A stretch of 64,000 nt of DNA from Bacillus alkalicellulosilyticus (GCF_002019795.1 NZ_KV917381.1:2884068-2948067); one strand, 5' to 3'. Shown: positions 53,791 to 62,288, numbered from the stretch's first letter. The notes: a model not told the origin generated them from the letters alone. Translations and numbers: made by a program.

Positions 53791-54429
53791 TCAATTAAAA
53801 ACCTTATCAATTTCAGGTTTGTCATAATCCAAAATCCACTCATGAAATATTTCATATATATCTCTTATTGTTTCAGGTGAAGTTGCCAATAAATCACAAC
53901 CCCTGTCATCGTAAACGTGAAATATAGTTTTTTTGTTAATATTTATGAAATAAACCCGATGATAAATACTTGGTGTTAAACCTAAATCCTGATTGCATAA
54001 TGCTTTTAACAAAGGTTTGAATTTAAATTCAGTGGTTTTGCACTTTAAAGTAAATCTATGTGTTCTATATGTTCCTTTATCGTCATCTTCTGGGAAAATA
54101 TAGGGCATCATTTGATGTTTTAACCTATACAAATGCGATTTCTCAATATAAGGTGAAAAGTTCTTTAATTTACGGTTGATATTTTTACCTTTATCAAAAT
54201 CATTTACATCTATCACAACAAATATATCATCTGTAGGAGAGTGTATTGCTTCAAATAAAGTATTCGCTCTTCTATAACACCCCAACACATATGGGTTGTT
54301 GGGATAATCGTACCCCCTTTTCCAATCTACACCAAGTTCAAACCTTATACCAATATCCCAACTATAAAACAAAGGTGGTCTTAGCTCTAAATTGGGGAAT
54401 GCTTCTTTCATAAATTCTTTTAAATTCAT
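53791..54429 (-). CDS. DUF3885 protein
   Basis: A 212-residue soluble protein. WDIGIRFELGVDW, YRRANTLFEAIHSPTDDIFVVIDV, LKALCNQDLGLTPSIYHRVYFINI and FHVYDDRGCDLLA to WILDYDKPEIDKVF are diagnostic of DUF3885, seen widely in Bacillus mobile regions. Role unknown; some neighbours of this family are immunity genes. Confidence 0.8.
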   Translation of the reverse strand: MNLKEFMKEAFPNLELRPPLFYSWDIGIRFELGVDWKRGYDYPNNPYVLGCYRRANTLFEAIHSPTDDIFVVIDVNDFDKGKNINRKLKNFSPYIEKSHLYRLKHQMMPYIFPEDDDKGTYRTHRFTLKCKTTEFKFKPLLKALCNQDLGLTPSIYHRVYFININKKTIFHVYDDRGCDLLATSPETIRDIYEIFHEWILDYDKPEIDKVFN

Positions 54430-54557
54430 TCCGACACCTCATAAAATTCATCTCTGCAAATCTGACAAACAACCAAGGACTATATATTAAATTTTGACAA
54501 ACGTAACCTATCATAAGTATTTGTCATTTCAAATGCAAACGGTGTTAGCAACAACTC

Positions 54558-54586
54558 TTCGATTCCCACACAGTCCGTCAAACTAT
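54558..54586 (+). repeat. Partial, degenerate third att copy
   Basis: TTCGATTCCCACACAGTCC (19 bases) matches the tRNA-Sec T arm and acceptor exactly, followed by GTCAAACTAT where att has CGCCAAACTAT. Matches stop on both sides. Confidence 0.75.
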
Positions 54587-54616
54587 GTGAATAACAACTT
54601 TTGAACCACTCCGTTA

Positions 54617-55138
54617 CTACAGGTATGACAATAATTCATTTTTCTTAGCCGGACGTAACCTACTGATAAATTCAGGTGTAACGTTTTCATCAGTAGCTGC
54701 TAAAAACAATGCACCACAAAAATCACATTCCTTAATTATATGATGCGTATTTTCATCAAAATAGTAATACATATTATAATGGCAAGTCTTACAACATTCT
54801 GAGAAAGGTTTGTTGAAAATTAGTAACGTTTTTAATAACTTAAAGTAAGAATCTAAATAAATCTTTACATCATTATTAGCTTCTTCTTTCATATGATTAA
54901 AAATAGTACTAGCTTCTAAAAGCATCTCATTTGTTATAGGTAAATCTTCAACATTTAATATTTCGAGTTGATTTTCAAAATAACGAGTTGATTTACTATC
55001 TATATTTTTGCTAAATTTCTCAATACAGTTCCAAGACTTTACAAGACACTGTAGTATTTTCTGGTTATTTATTATTTCCAATTCAAATATAGGTTCTAGT
55101 ATTTTATTTGATTGAACAAATGCACTACGGATATTCAT
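54617..55138 (-). CDS. Hypothetical protein with C-terminal zinc ribbon
   Basis: About 173 residues. The first 110 are helical; the last 65 carry CCKTCHYNMYYYF and CDFCGALFLA, a four-cysteine zinc ribbon. ATG 55138 follows GGTGG. Function unknown. Confidence 0.6.
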   Translation of the reverse strand: MNIRSAFVQSNKILEPIFELEIINNQKILQCLVKSWNCIEKFSKNIDSKSTRYFENQLEILNVEDLPITNEMLLEASTIFNHMKEEANNDVKIYLDSYFKLLKTLLIFNKPFSECCKTCHYNMYYYFDENTHHIIKECDFCGALFLAATDENVTPEFISRLRPAKKNELLSYL

Positions 55139-55265
55139 ATACACCACCCATTTTAAACTTCAATTCAGCTGAATAAAGATTGATTCATCCTGATTCGACT
55201 CTTGAAGATTCAACTTTTTCACAAAAGACCAAGTGATTTAACTGAGGATTATTCCAAAAAATCTC

Positions 55266-55493
55266 CTAATCTTTGCTATTTTCACCCATCTCCGAAAAAG
55301 ACTTATAGGGTTTAAACCAATCTCTTGACAGTGTTCCCCAAAACGTAGTTACACCATCTTCGTCACAACACTCAATATCAAAATGATTCTCATCAAAAAC
55401 GACTAAAATTGCTCCTAAATCCCCCTTTTTAAATTGACCTTTTGGACAATCCTTCACTATTTCAACAACATCCAATTCATTATATTGATGCAC
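55266..55493 (-). CDS. DUF4926-type protein
   Basis: A 75-residue protein beginning VHQYNELDVVEIVKDCPKGQ and continuing FKKGDLGAILVVFDENHFDIECCDEDG, an SH3-like beta barrel of the DUF4926 family, often paired with toxins or nucleases. GTG 55493 lies five bases after the previous stop. Confidence 0.7.
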   Translation of the reverse strand: MHQYNELDVVEIVKDCPKGQFKKGDLGAILVVFDENHFDIECCDEDGVTTFWGTLSRDWFKPYKSFSEMGENSKD

Positions 55494-55498
55494 TTGTA

Positions 55499-55696
55499 TC
55501 ACACCCTTTCTATTTGAAAACAAGCTGTCATATTATTTTCAATCTTTTCACTTTCAACCTCACCTAAGATTTCCACACTTTCAGGGAACAGTTCTAGTAT
55601 CTCATTAATTTTTTTCTTTCTTAGCATCTTTTCTTCCTGTTTCTTTCTTGCTTCGATTATATTTTGTAATCTCCTTTTTCTATCTTCTCTTTTCAT
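55499..55696 (-). CDS. Truncated paralogue of the 56028 protein
   Basis: A 65-residue protein, MKREDRKRRLQNIIEARKKQ to MTACFQIERV. It aligns along its whole length with the first half of the product of 56028-56513, then ends where DUF4926 sequence takes over. It looks like a gene cut and rejoined by recombination. Its start overlaps the CPCC stop as ATGA. Confidence 0.55.
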   Translation of the reverse strand: MKREDRKRRLQNIIEARKKQEEKMLRKKKINEILELFPESVEILGEVESEKIENNMTACFQIERV

Positions 55697-55899
55697 TGGA
55701 TAATGCACATTCCCCACCGATTGTCCTTGTAGTTTCGTCCCTCCACAAAGCAGACTCCGTTAGCACCACCCCAATAATCTGGATTTTCATTCATCACATT
55801 ATCGTCTTCCCAAAAACAGAGTTTACAAATATCATACGTTCCAGATGCTTATTTATCAAGGGTTTTATAGCCACAACAGGGACAAGTGTATTCTTCCAA
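55693..55899 (-). pseudogene. CPCC-type cysteine-rich protein with nonsense codon
   Basis: From TTG 55899 (behind TAGGAG): EEYTCPCCGYKTLDK, TAA, ASGTYDICKLCFWEDDNVMN, then NPDYWGGANGVCFVEGRNYK to a stop at 55693. This is the CPCC zinc-binding small protein family with a single premature stop. Similar GGAN-coding sequence at 25,940 suggests another lost copy. Confidence 0.7.
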
Positions 55900-56027
55900 T
55901 GCAGTCACTCCTATTTAGTAAAGCTATTATATATTTCTTATTCAACTCTCTTCTGCCCCTTACTTCAACAACTGTAGGAACTGTAACTACAACAGCTCTT
56001 AAACTAATCCGTTAGTGAATTAACATA

Positions 56028-56513
56028 TCATTTCCAACCTATGCTAACGATGTCATCATGGTCAATTTCAACTACATATCTTAGTGAAGGACAAAAAAAC
56101 CATTGGTCTGGACCCATGTAAATAACATCCTCAATACAGTCTAATATTGTAAGTAAATTGGTCTTTACAACTGGGTATTTATATTTGCCAACAATAAGGT
56201 AAACGGGAACTGTTATATCAAAAGATTTATTCGATAAAACAGTAGGGATATTCAATATATCTTTTGTAGTAAAAATAATTTTATTGTCTACTTCCTCCCA
56301 ATCAATTCTTCCCCAAGATGCAATTGGAAAACAATCTGTCATATTGCTTTCAATCTTGTCACTTTCGACCTCATCTAAGATTTCCACATTACTTTCTTTA
56401 GGAAACAGTTCTAACAACTCTGCAATTTGGTTTTTTTTTTGCATTTTTTCTTCCTGTTTATTCCTTTCTTGAATTAACTGCTCTAATCGCCTTCTTCTAT
56501 CTTCACTTTTCAC
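56028..56513 (-). CDS. Hypothetical protein, full-length relative of 55499
   Basis: A 161-residue protein. An N-terminal helical, highly charged region (KSEDRRRRLEQLIQERNKQEEKM) is followed by a beta-rich C-terminal domain (IIFTTKDILNIPTVLSNKSF, VPVYLIVGKYKYPVVKTNL, VIYMGPDQWFFCPSLRY). The shared head and different tail relative to the 55499 product is the sort of modularity seen in immunity protein loci. GTG 56513 follows AAGGAG. Confidence 0.55.
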   Translation of the reverse strand: MKSEDRRRRLEQLIQERNKQEEKMQKKNQIAELLELFPKESNVEILDEVESDKIESNMTDCFPIASWGRIDWEEVDNKIIFTTKDILNIPTVLSNKSFDITVPVYLIVGKYKYPVVKTNLLTILDCIEDVIYMGPDQWFFCPSLRYVVEIDHDDIVSIGWK

Positions 56514-56674
56514 GGGATAATTCTCCTTAACCACCAATTATTTATACAATATAATTTACTGTTGCTTCTTTCAGTAAACTGCTCCGTTGAATAACAATTC
56601 TCCAGTTAATTATACCGTAAAATAGTAAATTAATCCCTTTTACCTTTCAATAGCACAATCCTTACGAAAACAGC

Positions 56675-57053
56675 CTATATAAAACATTGGGATGAATATT
56701 TTCAGAATAATTATGAAAGTGGAGACGAACAGTTACTATATATAGATTTAGCTGATTTTGCTACTTATTTTGTGGATTTGTATAAACAAAATGAGCTAAG
56801 TGAGTTTCCAGCAGTGTTTAAGGTAATTGAATTGTTGCATACAAATGGCGACGACTTTGTAAAAGAGGCTGCGTCTGTTGGATTATTGGAAGAATTGCAA
56901 AATAGATTACTAAGTAATGAAATAAATACGAATGTTTTTAATCGATATTTAAAACAAGAATCATTAAAATGGTGGAATCACCTAAATGATTTTTGGATGG
57001 CAAAACTCAATATGCTGGTGGTCCAGAGAAGTAGATTATTAAAGGGAATGTAA
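56675..57053 (+). pseudogene. 5'-truncated DUF7674-like protein
   Basis: The open frame gives AYIKHWDEYFQNNYESGD, YIDLADFATYFVDLYKQNEL and FPAVFKVIELLHTNGDDFVKEAASVGLLEELQN. This matches the conserved part of DUF7674 immunity-like proteins. No start codon is found in the upstream part of the frame; the first ATG is at 56772, well inside the domain, so the N terminus is probably lost. Confidence 0.5.
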
Positions 57054-57351
57054 TCCCGAATATGGAAACGTATTATACACTTAAAACATCGCATATCGAG
57101 ATATAAGTTTTGTTTCTTATTCAATTAGAGCGCCCTTAATCCCAAAATAAGAATAAAACTCTATAATCCATTTTATTGGAAAAGTATGTTAAGGTTATAT
57201 TAGTAGGTTAATTGTTTGATTTTTCCGTAATATTACAAACGGGGAGTTTCGAGAAAGAATTTGTAGCTTTCCTTGTTCCGAATGCGTTACAACAAAAAGT
57301 AAATAGGTTAAAAAGACAGATTGAAATTATAAGGGAGGTTTGTTTAATCAA
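57054..57351. other. Intergenic stretch with a gene scrap
   Basis: A plus-strand run EKEFVAFLVPNALQQKVNRL ending in KRQIEIIRE (about 57,250-57,335) is coding-like but has no start. A degenerate copy of the dispersed palindrome lies near 57,120. Confidence 0.4.
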
Positions 57352-57591
57352 ATGGGTATTTATATATTAATCTTAATAATCCTATCCCTGGTTATTAGTT
57401 TTTTCTTATTTATGATTTATAATGTGGAGAAATCGGGAACAGAAATAATTGCTTTTTCAATTCTCATGGTCTTTACTGGGTTTGTTTTTTACTACATTGA
57501 CCAGCATGGAATGTTTGGACATTTTATTGGTTTAGGATTAGTGTTAGTAGGATTCTTTTTGGGAAGTATGCGTTTTCTGTATAAACCCTAA
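57352..57591 (+). CDS. Small membrane protein
   Basis: A 79-residue protein with three hydrophobic helices: MGIYILILIILSLVISFFLF, IIAFSILMVFTGFVFYYI and FIGLGLVLVGFFLGSM. GGGAGG lies 14 bases upstream; a TTG at 57340 is only two bases from it, so ATG 57352 is preferred. Unknown function. Confidence 0.55.
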   Translation: MGIYILILIILSLVISFFLFMIYNVEKSGTEIIAFSILMVFTGFVFYYIDQHGMFGHFIGLGLVLVGFFLGSMRFLYKP

Positions 57592-57658
57592 CATATTGAT
57601 TGCAATGAATTGTGAATAAATACACTAATTGGTAGTGCAATAAGGAGAAACTACTTTT

Positions 57659-57686
57659 AAGGACTTCCTGGTTTTGGAAGCCCTTT
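57659..57686 (+). terminator. Terminator of the small membrane protein gene
   Basis: AAGG-CTTCC pairs with GGAAG-CCTT around TGGTTTT, followed by TCTTTTT. Confidence 0.65.
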
Positions 57687-57745
57687 CTTTTTATCATAAA
57701 TCAACAACAACCACTAACAGAGCCTTTGTTTAAAAGAATTATTTC

Positions 57746-58492
57746 CTAATTTTCGTTTTGGAGTTTACTTCTGGTTTCTTGTTCGTCAATTTTATCCGCT
57801 AAATAATATTTGATGGTATTCGATTCAACTCCTCGATAAGATATCAAGGATTCAAGAGGAATAGGCATTTCATATGGGCTATTAATAGATATTCTTCCTA
57901 AATCACGGAAAGTAATTTTCCGTACATTTGCTTTTTCAATTAGGCGGTTAAATTTCCTAATAAATTTGTAATAGGACTGGGTTGAACCCTCATTATTTGG
58001 GAAAACAAGCTCTAAAGTATGATAATGCTCACCATATTGCTCTTTAACCAACTGCTGATTTTCCTTGTGTTTTTGCAGTTTAACAAGAAGGTTTCGCGAT
58101 AGGGTTACTGTTCGGAAACTAGGCTTTCGTTCTAAAATTTCATTTTGTACTTGTCCAGCAGAAATAACACTTCCGACAGTACATGTTCCACTTTCAAAGT
58201 TAATATCACTCCAAGTAAGAGATAATAGTTCTCCTTGTCGAACCCCCGTAAAAAGTGCGAATTCAAATATTAATTCCTCTCCTTCCTGCTTCGCCACTTC
58301 TAGAAACTGCCCCATCTCTTCAGTACTCCATAATATAGTCCGTCTCCTTTGTTTATTCATTTTGGTCACTTCCTTTATCGATTTTGAAAATCCTCTATAA
58401 TAGTTTTCCGGAAAATATCCCTTAATAATTTCCTTCTGAATTTCCTTCTCGTTTCTCTTTTTATTAAAATTTTTGCTTCCCTGTAATTCCAT
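57746..58492 (-). pseudogene. Decayed tyrosine integrase of a second insertion
   Basis: A 248-codon open frame covering only the catalytic half of an integrase: FALFTGVRQGELLSLTWSDI keeps the first Arg, but the box II region reads ITFRDLGRISI where HDLRHTHA is expected, so the catalytic His and Arg are lost, and the arm- and core-binding domains are absent. SNTIKYYLADK retains a Tyr. It lies 470 bp from attR and would be the integrase of an element bounded by the partial att copy at 54558. Confidence 0.7.
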
Positions 58493-58836
58493 GAAGAAGA
58501 TTATTATAAATAAACGGTTGGATATGCGCGTATTAAACCTTACATAAAATTTATAGTGCCATTCCTGTTGTTACAAAGAACAAGTGTCAGTAAATGTACC
58601 TAATCCCTATTTTTCACAAAAATATTAGTTAATAAACAAATAGTCAGAAAAAAATAAAAGTTTCGGAAATTTAATCTGATATAAATGTTATTTTAATTAA
58701 CTATCTACAACCACTGCGTATTTTAAAGATTGCAGATAAAGACGTTAATGAAAATGTCATGGACTAAGTAGGATCATTATATTATAGAGAAGAACAATGC
58801 CATTTGATTTTATTTTGGTTGTTCAACTATTTTAGT
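58493..58836. other. Gene-free stretch near the right island end
   Basis: No gene. It leads into the GGTGCC repeat pair and several GGTACTA words (58,870-58,945) just inside attR, which may be protein-binding sites. Confidence 0.4.
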
Positions 58837-58855
58837 GGTGCCGAGTTTGGTGCCC
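58837..58855 (+). repeat. GGTGCC repeat pair near right end (candidate arm site)
   Basis: GGTGCCGAGTTTGGTGCCC, two direct GGTGCC words, 106 bases inside attR. Compare 14587 (same orientation) and 15799 (inverted). Confidence 0.55.
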
Positions 58856-58961
58856 GTTTTTAAAAATTTCATGGTACTACAAAATATAAGCTAGCATCGA
58901 AACCCTAATGTAGAGCATGTTTTGGTACTATAAGGTACTAGGTATAACAACCTCAATAGAA

Positions 58962-59036
58962 CTTCAAAACCTCTCGGGAGGCGCGTGCCGTCTCCGGTGG
59001 GTTCGATTCCCACACAGTCCCGCCAAACTATACATA
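58962..59036 (+). repeat. Right attachment site (attR), 75-bp direct repeat
   Basis: Identical to 14447-14521: the 3' half of tRNA-Sec from the anticodon loop through CCA plus 11 bases. It lacks the tRNA 5' half, so it is not a gene. Confidence 0.93.
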
Positions 59037-59070
59037 TTAAGGGGTTCGGTCTTTTTCTTTTCTTATTTGG

Positions 59071-59093
59071 AAAGGCGAGACTGAGCCTTTTTT
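59071..59093 (+). terminator. Probable original selC terminator, displaced by the island
   Basis: AAAGGC-GAGACTGA-GCCTTT followed by T residues, 35 bases after attR. No terminator lies downstream of the intact selC at the left end. Confidence 0.65.
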
Positions 59094-59246
59094 GTCGTTC
59101 TGCAATGCTATACACCAAACACATCTTAGTATTAGAACACATATATTTAAAGTTAAATCGCAACCCTTTTACACGTTAGATATTTAAACAAATTAGAAGA
59201 GTAGTGCACCAATGGGATTTATTAAACAAAGGTACAATTAGTGTTG

Positions 59247-59753
59247 CTAACTTTTCTCTTTTACATCTGCATTTCCTTTAATCTCAATATCCGCCGTTTC
59301 TTTTTTTACCATTTCGTTTACTTGTTCTATTCCTTCCACTTCACGCTTGGTAATAGAAACTTCATTCACTTTGACAGGATTTTTAGTTATTTGTACTTCC
59401 TCTTCTTTTATAGGGATCCGGTACACTTCTTCATCCCCTGCTTCAATGACCATCTCCTCTCGTCTAAGAGGAACAGTAATTGTTTTTTGTTCTTCTACCA
59501 CTTCTTTATGAACCTTGACCTCTCCAATTTGAACACGCTCTTTCGTGATATCTAATTGTTCCTCACGCAGAAGCATTTTTCCATCATCAGGCTCAGTTGT
59601 TTCCTCTATTCTCTCTTCATTTCGATTCGAAAAAAGCATATAGCTAACTCCAGCAACAATAGCCCCTAAAATAAGAGCTATAAAAAGGTTAACATTTAAT
59701 ACCCATCCAACGACGCCGCCCATAATTGCTCCGATAATAATATATTTACCCAT
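59247..59753 (-). CDS. DUF2382 stress protein with membrane segments
   Basis: A 168-residue protein. Two hydrophobic segments (residues 5-42, with glycine-zipper character) precede a DUF2382 domain: LREEQLDITKERVQIGEVKVHKEVVEEQKTITVPLRREEMVIEAG and ITKREVEGIEQVNEMVKKE. DUF2382/YsnF-like proteins are general-stress proteins of unknown mechanism. A second family member follows upstream at 59901. Confidence 0.85.
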   Translation of the reverse strand: MGKYIIIGAIMGGVVGWVLNVNLFIALILGAIVAGVSYMLFSNRNEERIEETTEPDDGKMLLREEQLDITKERVQIGEVKVHKEVVEEQKTITVPLRREEMVIEAGDEEVYRIPIKEEEVQITKNPVKVNEVSITKREVEGIEQVNEMVKKETADIEIKGNADVKEKS

Positions 59754-59825
59754 AGGGACCCTCCTAATTGATTTTTATTATTGTTCCCCATGCTATAAAA
59801 ATTATTGAGAAATGAACTCAAAGAA

Positions 59826-59858
59826 AGCCTGCTATGAAAGAATTTCTCATAACAGGCT
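59826..59858 (-). terminator. Terminator between the two DUF2382 genes
   Basis: AGCCTG-TATGA pairs with TCATA-CAGGCT. On the minus strand it follows the 59901 gene. Confidence 0.7.
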
Positions 59859-59900
59859 AAAGTAACAAATATTTCTTAAAGCACTTTTCTGAACTTCAAG

Positions 59901-60380
59901 TTAGTCTTTCCTAATAATATCCGTATCACCATGTTCTTCCACTTCAGCGACTTCTTTGTGGAGTACATCGCGTACTTGTTCAACCTCTTCCACAGAACGC
60001 TTATGAGCAGAAATTTCCCCAGTTACGACTGTATGCTTATCCACATCGATTTTCTCAGCAGTAACTGGTATATGAATCGTCTCTTCCTCAGTGATTGGTT
60101 CATCCGTAAGCTCGTGGGCAACCTCTCGACTTTCGATAATTACTTGATCATGGGCAACAGGAACATTGACAGTTTGTTCTTCTTCGACGATATCTTTATG
60201 GAGAACTACGTCACCTGTTTGCACACGATCTTTGTGAATATCTAATTCTTCTTGACGAAGATCAAGATGTGCTTGTTCCGCAGCGAATTCCGTATCTCTT
60301 ACTCCCTCTGCTTCTCTTATCTCTTTTTGTCTTTTCTCTCGAGTTTCTTCATTTTCGTTAAACAAGTCAAAAAATCCCAT
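59901..60380 (-). CDS. Soluble DUF2382 stress protein
   Basis: A 159-residue protein made of repeated DUF2382 strands: LRQEELDIHKDRVQTGDVVLHKDIVEEEQTVNVPVAHDQVIIESR and ITEEETIHIPVTAEKIDVDKHTVVTGEIS. No membrane segment, unlike its neighbour. AGGAGG lies upstream of the ATG. Probably a general-stress gene in the host chromosome. Confidence 0.85.
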   Translation of the reverse strand: MGFFDLFNENEETREKRQKEIREAEGVRDTEFAAEQAHLDLRQEELDIHKDRVQTGDVVLHKDIVEEEQTVNVPVAHDQVIIESREVAHELTDEPITEEETIHIPVTAEKIDVDKHTVVTGEISAHKRSVEEVEQVRDVLHKEVAEVEEHGDTDIIRKD

Positions 60381-60782
60381 TGAAAAGACCTCCTAGGAAG
60401 ATTTTTTAGATGATACAATAATTATGATGACCTAACTGTATTGAAAATATTCTGTTGTTTGACCTATAAATTTGTCCATAAGTTAACTGAAAAAAGGGGA
60501 TTTAATTTATATAATTAGGTAAAAACTAAAAGAAGAATTTGGTTAGAACATTCATAAAGTCAAAAAGCGTACCTTGCCATCTGCAGATACGCCCCACCCC
60601 TATTTTTTTAGTTGGAAATGAATATCTTATAACTAATTTTTTCACAGAATCTAAAATTAATGGAAGTAATACACTTTATCAAAAATTCACATTTTAACTA
60701 GTTATGTCCTGCTTCTATATTAATTATCTGTTTGTTTTTACTTCTTGTTCAAGTACTCCGCACGTAGTTTTTCAAGTTGCTT
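60381..60782. other. Gene-free stretch of 400 bp
   Basis: Contains the DUF2382 promoter. At its right end an in-frame continuation past the next gene's TAG reads KQLEKLRAEYLNKK and stops at about 60,738; the gene may once have been longer. Confidence 0.45.
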
Positions 60783-61439
60783 CTACCCGTATATATCAAG
60801 GCCAACTACATTCATGTTTTTATCATCGACAATTAAAACAATTTGTTTTGCAAATGTACTGAAAGTGCGAATTGTCACTGACTCTTTCAAATTATCTTCT
60901 AACTTCCATCCGGTTGGTTGAAGTGAAATTGAACCTCTGTCAGTAAAAAATGAATTTATAAGAAAATCACGTATCTCCTCTGTCTCATCAATATGAAGGG
61001 GAGTAATCATTTCTTGATTAACCAAAAAATGTTTCAACTCCCTTGGACCTGTTGGTAAATTGAGATTATTTGTCCGATATAAATCTGGAATTACAGGATA
61101 TATACCATTTGAAAGTGAGTCCTTTACTAATCTTTTCGACTCCTCTTTAAGATCCATAACATTTATTTCTTTTAGCTCTCCATCAATGAATATTTGCTTT
61201 ATATCAACATAATGAGGAACTACTTCATTCATTATCGTTTTTACTACATTTTGGTTTGGGGTTGGCAACGATAGTAGAGAATCCGTTTCAAAAATAAAAT
61301 CAAACGAGGCAAAAAACTGGAAAACTGGACCCATTTCCTTTAATTCATTTGTTGTTTCTATGCTCTCAATAATTAGTTCACCATGATCGTTATTACATTC
61401 AAATGATGGTTCATCGAATTCTGTAATCCACTTAAGCAT
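60783..61439 (-). CDS. Hypothetical protein, paralogue of 27880-28536
   Basis: A 218-residue soluble protein (MLKWITEFDEPSFECNND to DDKNMNVVGLDIYG) with the same length as its island paralogue and only scattered substitutions. It lies outside attR. The TAG stop at 60783 is followed by 14 in-frame coding-like codons absent from the other copy. Function unknown. Confidence 0.65.
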   Translation of the reverse strand: MLKWITEFDEPSFECNNDHGELIIESIETTNELKEMGPVFQFFASFDFIFETDSLLSLPTPNQNVVKTIMNEVVPHYVDIKQIFIDGELKEINVMDLKEESKRLVKDSLSNGIYPVIPDLYRTNNLNLPTGPRELKHFLVNQEMITPLHIDETEEIRDFLINSFFTDRGSISLQPTGWKLEDNLKESVTIRTFSTFAKQIVLIVDDKNMNVVGLDIYG

Positions 61440-61486
61440 AGTTACCTCCTCAGTTAAGCATTATTAATATCCACTCTATACCTAAT

Positions 61487-61620
61487 TGTGAACTGTTTCT
61501 TCCTTTATCTCCATTGCATTGACTTAGGATTCAACTTTTCATTTAAACCCTCTGCTTCTCTCATAAAAGAGTTTATATTAGAAGATATAGAGAAATATTT
61601 ACTCCTAAACCAACCAAAAA
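61487..61620 (-). pseudogene. Remnant of the middle cassette gene
   Basis: The minus strand preserves NINSFMREAEGLNEKLNPKS and flanking sequence, matching the end of the protein at 28569-29111, with small insertions and no start. The remainder of the gene has been deleted. Confidence 0.7.
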
Positions 61621-61700
61621 AAGGGTTTCCTTATATACTCAATAATTATATTTAACAGAGCTTATTTTATAATAAAAGCTTACTCGAAAATGACTTAATA

Positions 61701-62288
61701 TCACCGTATCTCATCGATTTTCCAACCATCTTCGTTAATCATTACAAAACTATATTCACTGCTGTATTCATTACTTTCATCAATCATAATATAATTTAGT
61801 ATAATTTTACCTTCTTCTTTTGAAAAACTTCTAAAATGCTCAATTCCCATTGGTATCCATGTCATCATGGATTCCGATCCCATACTATTCGCAAAAAAAA
61901 TAGTATCACCATAATCATCACCAGGTGCAGATATATTCTCAGAAAAGAAAAGCTTGGCTTCATCTAAGGTTTGACATAATGAATATAACTCAATTTCATG
62001 TGTTGCATCCTCAATAATAGCCAAATCAACATCCCAAATTGTTGACATTAAGGCTGTAATTTCATCTTCTAAACGTATTATTTTATATGATAATTTCTTA
62101 TTTTCCCATTTTAACTCATCAATAACTTCTTCATATTCTATATTAATTACTTCTTCACTTTCTTCATTATTCATATTTTCTTCTATGCCAGCCGCCGTTT
62201 CAATAGATTGCTCATTAGATTCTTTAAAACTACCTATTATTGGAATAATTACAAAACCGAGAATAACCAAAACTAAGTATTTTTTCAT
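61701..62288 (-). CDS. Exported coiled-coil protein, paralogue of 29198-29776
   Basis: A 195-residue protein with N-terminal export segment (YLVLVILGFVIIPIIGSF), coiled coil (LKWENKKLSYKIIRLEDEI) and a folded domain ending YSFVMINEDGWKIDEIR. This is the more complete copy; the island copy lacks the last 11 residues. Function unknown. Confidence 0.65.
   Translation of the reverse strand: MKKYLVLVILGFVIIPIIGSFKESNEQSIETAAGIEENMNNEESEEVINIEYEEVIDELKWENKKLSYKIIRLEDEITALMSTIWDVDLAIIEDATHEIELYSLCQTLDEAKLFFSENISAPGDDYGDTIFFANSMGSESMMTWIPMGIEHFRSFSKEEGKIILNYIMIDESNEYSSEYSFVMINEDGWKIDEIR

Larger units (their letters stand above)
14447..59036. mobile_element. selC-integrated genomic island, about 44.5 kb
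   Basis: The island is bounded by the 75-bp repeats, with the integrase and excisionase genes beside the left copy. Its DNA is visibly more AT-rich than the flanks and dense in broken genes, recombinases, regulators and unknown small proteins. No relaxase, type IV secretion ATPase, capsid or portal gene is visible, so it is either mobilised by another element or defective. A partial third att copy at 54558 and a decayed integrase at 57746 suggest it was built from at least two insertions. Confidence 0.88.

Noticed and set aside
57746-58492. A functional integrase
   Set aside because: The N-terminal domains and the catalytic His and Arg of box II are missing.
14447-59036. A conjugative element or prophage
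   Set aside because: No relaxase, coupling protein, VirB4-like ATPase, terminase, portal or capsid gene is visible.
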